Origin: CBCXVS01 sp965178525
GTDB taxonomy: Bacteria > Tectomicrobia > Entotheonellia > Entotheonellales > Entotheonellaceae
NCBI GenBank assembly: GCA_965178525.1
Contig: CBCXVS010000330.1
Coordinates: 1-7,581 of the forward strand
Length of the DNA stretch: 7,581 bases
Reading direction: 5' to 3'
In this document: one piece after another, positions 7,101 to 7,581 of the stretch
How positions within the stretch are numbered: position 1 is the first letter of the stretch
Layout of the letters: each line of letters begins with the position of its first letter
The notes under the pieces: generated by a model
What the model saw: only the letters and a program-made list of their open reading frames with translations
Database searches by the model: none
What the model was told of the DNA's origin: nothing
Translations under genes and position numbers: made by a program

Positions 7101-7328
7101 GAACGTGCCGCCAACGCTCTGAAAGGAAGTAGTACTTACATCGGGGCGATCGGTATCGCAACGGTCTGTCAGGAGTTACAAACGATGGGACGGCAACGGT
7201 CCACAACCGGCGCAACGACCTATATTACCCAGCTTGCAGACGAGTTTGATCGTGTCCGTCACGTCCTTGATGAAGAGATGCAACAGCTACACGCCCTGCA
7301 CAATCCAGCGGCCTCAACCCTACAATAA
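4188..7328 (+). CDS. hybrid sensor histidine kinase (dCache-like, HAMP, HisKA, HATPase_c, REC, REC, Hpt with Asn in place of His)
   Basis: This 1046-residue inner-membrane kinase starts at an ATG preceded by GGAGGG (4178-4183). In order: TM1 (about 7-29); a periplasmic sensor of about 235 residues resembling a double Cache domain (dCache_3-like; NHAALRALRHGD, LYVTDAAGTVRFA); TM2 (about 272-293); a HAMP-like linker (about 294-353) with about a dozen extra residues before DEMTALVTAFQRMI; a short coiled coil; HisKA with phospho-accepting His386 (FLANMSHEIRTPMNG); HATPase_c with N503, D535-TGIG and GGTGLGL (564-570). REC1 (about 621-745) has D628-N629, acceptor D677, S707 and K729. REC2 (about 770-888) has E776-D777, acceptor D820, T852 and K874. 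After a Ser/Pro/Thr-rich linker comes an Hpt domain (about 920-1035) reading AANALKGSS, where families have AAHTLKGSS; residue 976 is Asn (AAC 7113-7115). The architecture recalls BarA-type kinases, but phosphotransfer out of this Hpt should not work. The ligand and the response regulator are unknown. Confidence 0.93.
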   Translation: MTLRTRLILVALSSTLVVTVLLTTAGYLAQHATDEQLRHMAMASDTLRWQQVISSQLDRMQAAMFGLTRNHAALRALRHGDTARLATSVRPTYNRLSTSRILTKLYVTDAAGTVRFAAPQMHPTTTIPAVELTTLWDGKVTRGMVRDHDGALVAFFAFPLYVRGTAGPVGIGIFARDLQAAIEDFKRDYSMEAFVLQPDGSYAYATHSTALPPLTLPVPQLGQSSVETMRLDNKVCSITISPLSDISGTPQAHLVSLKDSTASYIHQRLIRYFTYSIAAGGILLSLVGLSWYVHRALHPLKAAISTMHAIAEDQGSMSRDIENNVFMEMRHLSASQQSTDEMTALVTAFQRMIEKRQHAEMENERLLAEAEAANRAKSEFLANMSHEIRTPMNGVIGMTGLLLDTNLSYEQQEYAQTVHRCSATLLTLINDILDVSKIEAGKLELEFLDFELRNTVEDALELLAEQAASKQLELVAMMHADVPHRVAGDPVRLRQILTNLVGNAVKFTEAGEVVVYAMLGEETGQDVLIRFEVNDTGIGIPPEIQDQLFQAFSQADGSTSRKYGGTGLGLAISHQLATMMGGAIGVDSIPGAGSRFWFTMRLAKPSSPSNTASSTTPALHGVRVLCVDNNAANRTFLETVLSTWGMQVDCAADGSQALKQLRAAQREAAPYVLVILDDNLPGMDGMAVTRVIQSDPAWQDTRLIMLSSLGRRGHGQEAQDMGIAAYLSKPIRQSHLYTCITTVMSLSTAAPPTALVTQHRLTEERLQIRARILVAEDNTVNQKVAVRILENLGCRVDVVSNGREAIDAARHFPYDCLFLDCQMPEMNGYQATAAIRTHERQTGLHMPIVAITANAMQGDREKCLAAVMDDYVSKPIRAEALKAMVQKWTPASCHTFSDEKIGRTPASLTTSPSVCPSPPALHAETFAALKELGHGEEATFVAEIIDVFIQDALTYLDTLHHAAATDDAEALERAANALKGSSTYIGAIGIATVCQELQTMGRQRSTTGATTYITQLADEFDRVRHVLDEEMQQLHALHNPAASTLQ

Positions 7329-7581
7329 GTCTTCTGGTCTCTGGGCAAGAGCGGCTAAAATCAAGCGCTGCTGTGGCCGCCGATCCCGCCCTGCCCCACC
7401 GACCTCGTTCTCCTTACCGACCATAACGTACCCCTAGGACATCCTGATTTTGTTCATCCTACGGTGCTCAAAGGGGTGACTGACTTCCGCCTGCTTGTAC
7501 TAGTCCGAAGTTCCCCTGGTAGAATAGGCGGAGGGTTAAGTAGATCAACAGGTTAGCCCAATTCAAAAGTCCATTTACATG
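7329..7581. other. 253-base tail with no supportable gene
   Basis: Both strands were read after the kinase stop. Small open frames exist, for example a 34-codon minus-strand frame that ends inside the kinase stop region, but none has a recognisable product or ribosome-binding site. No clear terminator with a U-run was found; the best pairing is a 6-bp stem with one wobble (AGCGGC with GCTGCT) soon after the stop. A GGCGGAGGG stretch near 7530 is purine-rich but no start codon follows at usable spacing. An ATG occupies the last three bases (7579-7581) and could open the next gene, which cannot be judged here. Confidence 0.4.

Noticed and set aside
7436..7466. TAGGA...TCCTA stem as a terminator for the kinase gene
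   Set aside because: Only five base pairs with a long loop and no U-run; it is over 100 bases after the stop codon.
7440..7581. Possible insertion-sequence end or attachment site in the 3' tail
   Set aside because: The sequence has an odd texture, but I found no terminal inverted repeat, target duplication or transposase, so there is no support.
1..7581. CRISPR array, tRNA or rRNA
   Set aside because: No regularly spaced repeats and no tRNA cloverleaf or rRNA-like stretches were seen on either strand.

Overview
The window looks like chromosomal DNA of a moderately GC-rich Gram-negative bacterium. The evidence is a periplasm-targeted rhodanese, a large membrane hybrid histidine kinase, and a remnant of an oxygen-sensitive class I (Fe-S) fumarase. 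The mix would fit a Nitrospirota- or Proteobacteria-like genome, but nothing here fixes the taxon. There is no tRNA, rRNA, CRISPR array, phage module or complete insertion sequence.

Layout. Positions 1-308 (+) hold the broken remainder of an XRE/HigA-type antitoxin. It has lost roughly nine codons at the entry to its helix-turn-helix and is frameshifted there. Convergent with it, 366-1043 (-) encodes an intact 2H phosphoesterase (LigT/2'-5' RNA ligase-like). Then comes 1183-2952 (-), an SLC13/DASS-type permease with two cytoplasmic RCK_C (TrkA-C) domains. The 258 bases upstream of it carry repeated GGATA/TATCC half-sites and a strong GC hairpin. From about 3616 down to 3211 (-) lies a class I fumarase remnant. 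A piece from the middle of the enzyme is joined, out of frame, to the complete C-terminal end, so about 170-180 residues between them are gone and everything upstream is missing.

On the + strand, 3739-4161 encodes a secreted single-domain rhodanese. It is followed 26 bases later by a 1046-residue hybrid sensor kinase (4188-7328): dCache-like sensor, HAMP, HisKA, HATPase, REC, REC, Hpt. The Hpt domain is clear by its surroundings, but its phospho-accepting histidine is asparagine, and the first receiver has Asp-Asn where an Asp-Asp pair is usual. The last 253 bases hold no gene I can support.

Working together: the rhodanese and kinase are probably co-transcribed and may form a periplasmic sulfur/redox sensing pair, which is inference. 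The permease and the dead fumarase may once have been a C4-dicarboxylate uptake and conversion neighbourhood, also inference. Two gene remnants in 3.6 kb suggest a decaying, rearranged region rather than a new system. I did not find an undescribed multi-gene system; the most noteworthy signals are the His-less Hpt domain and the internally deleted fumarase.
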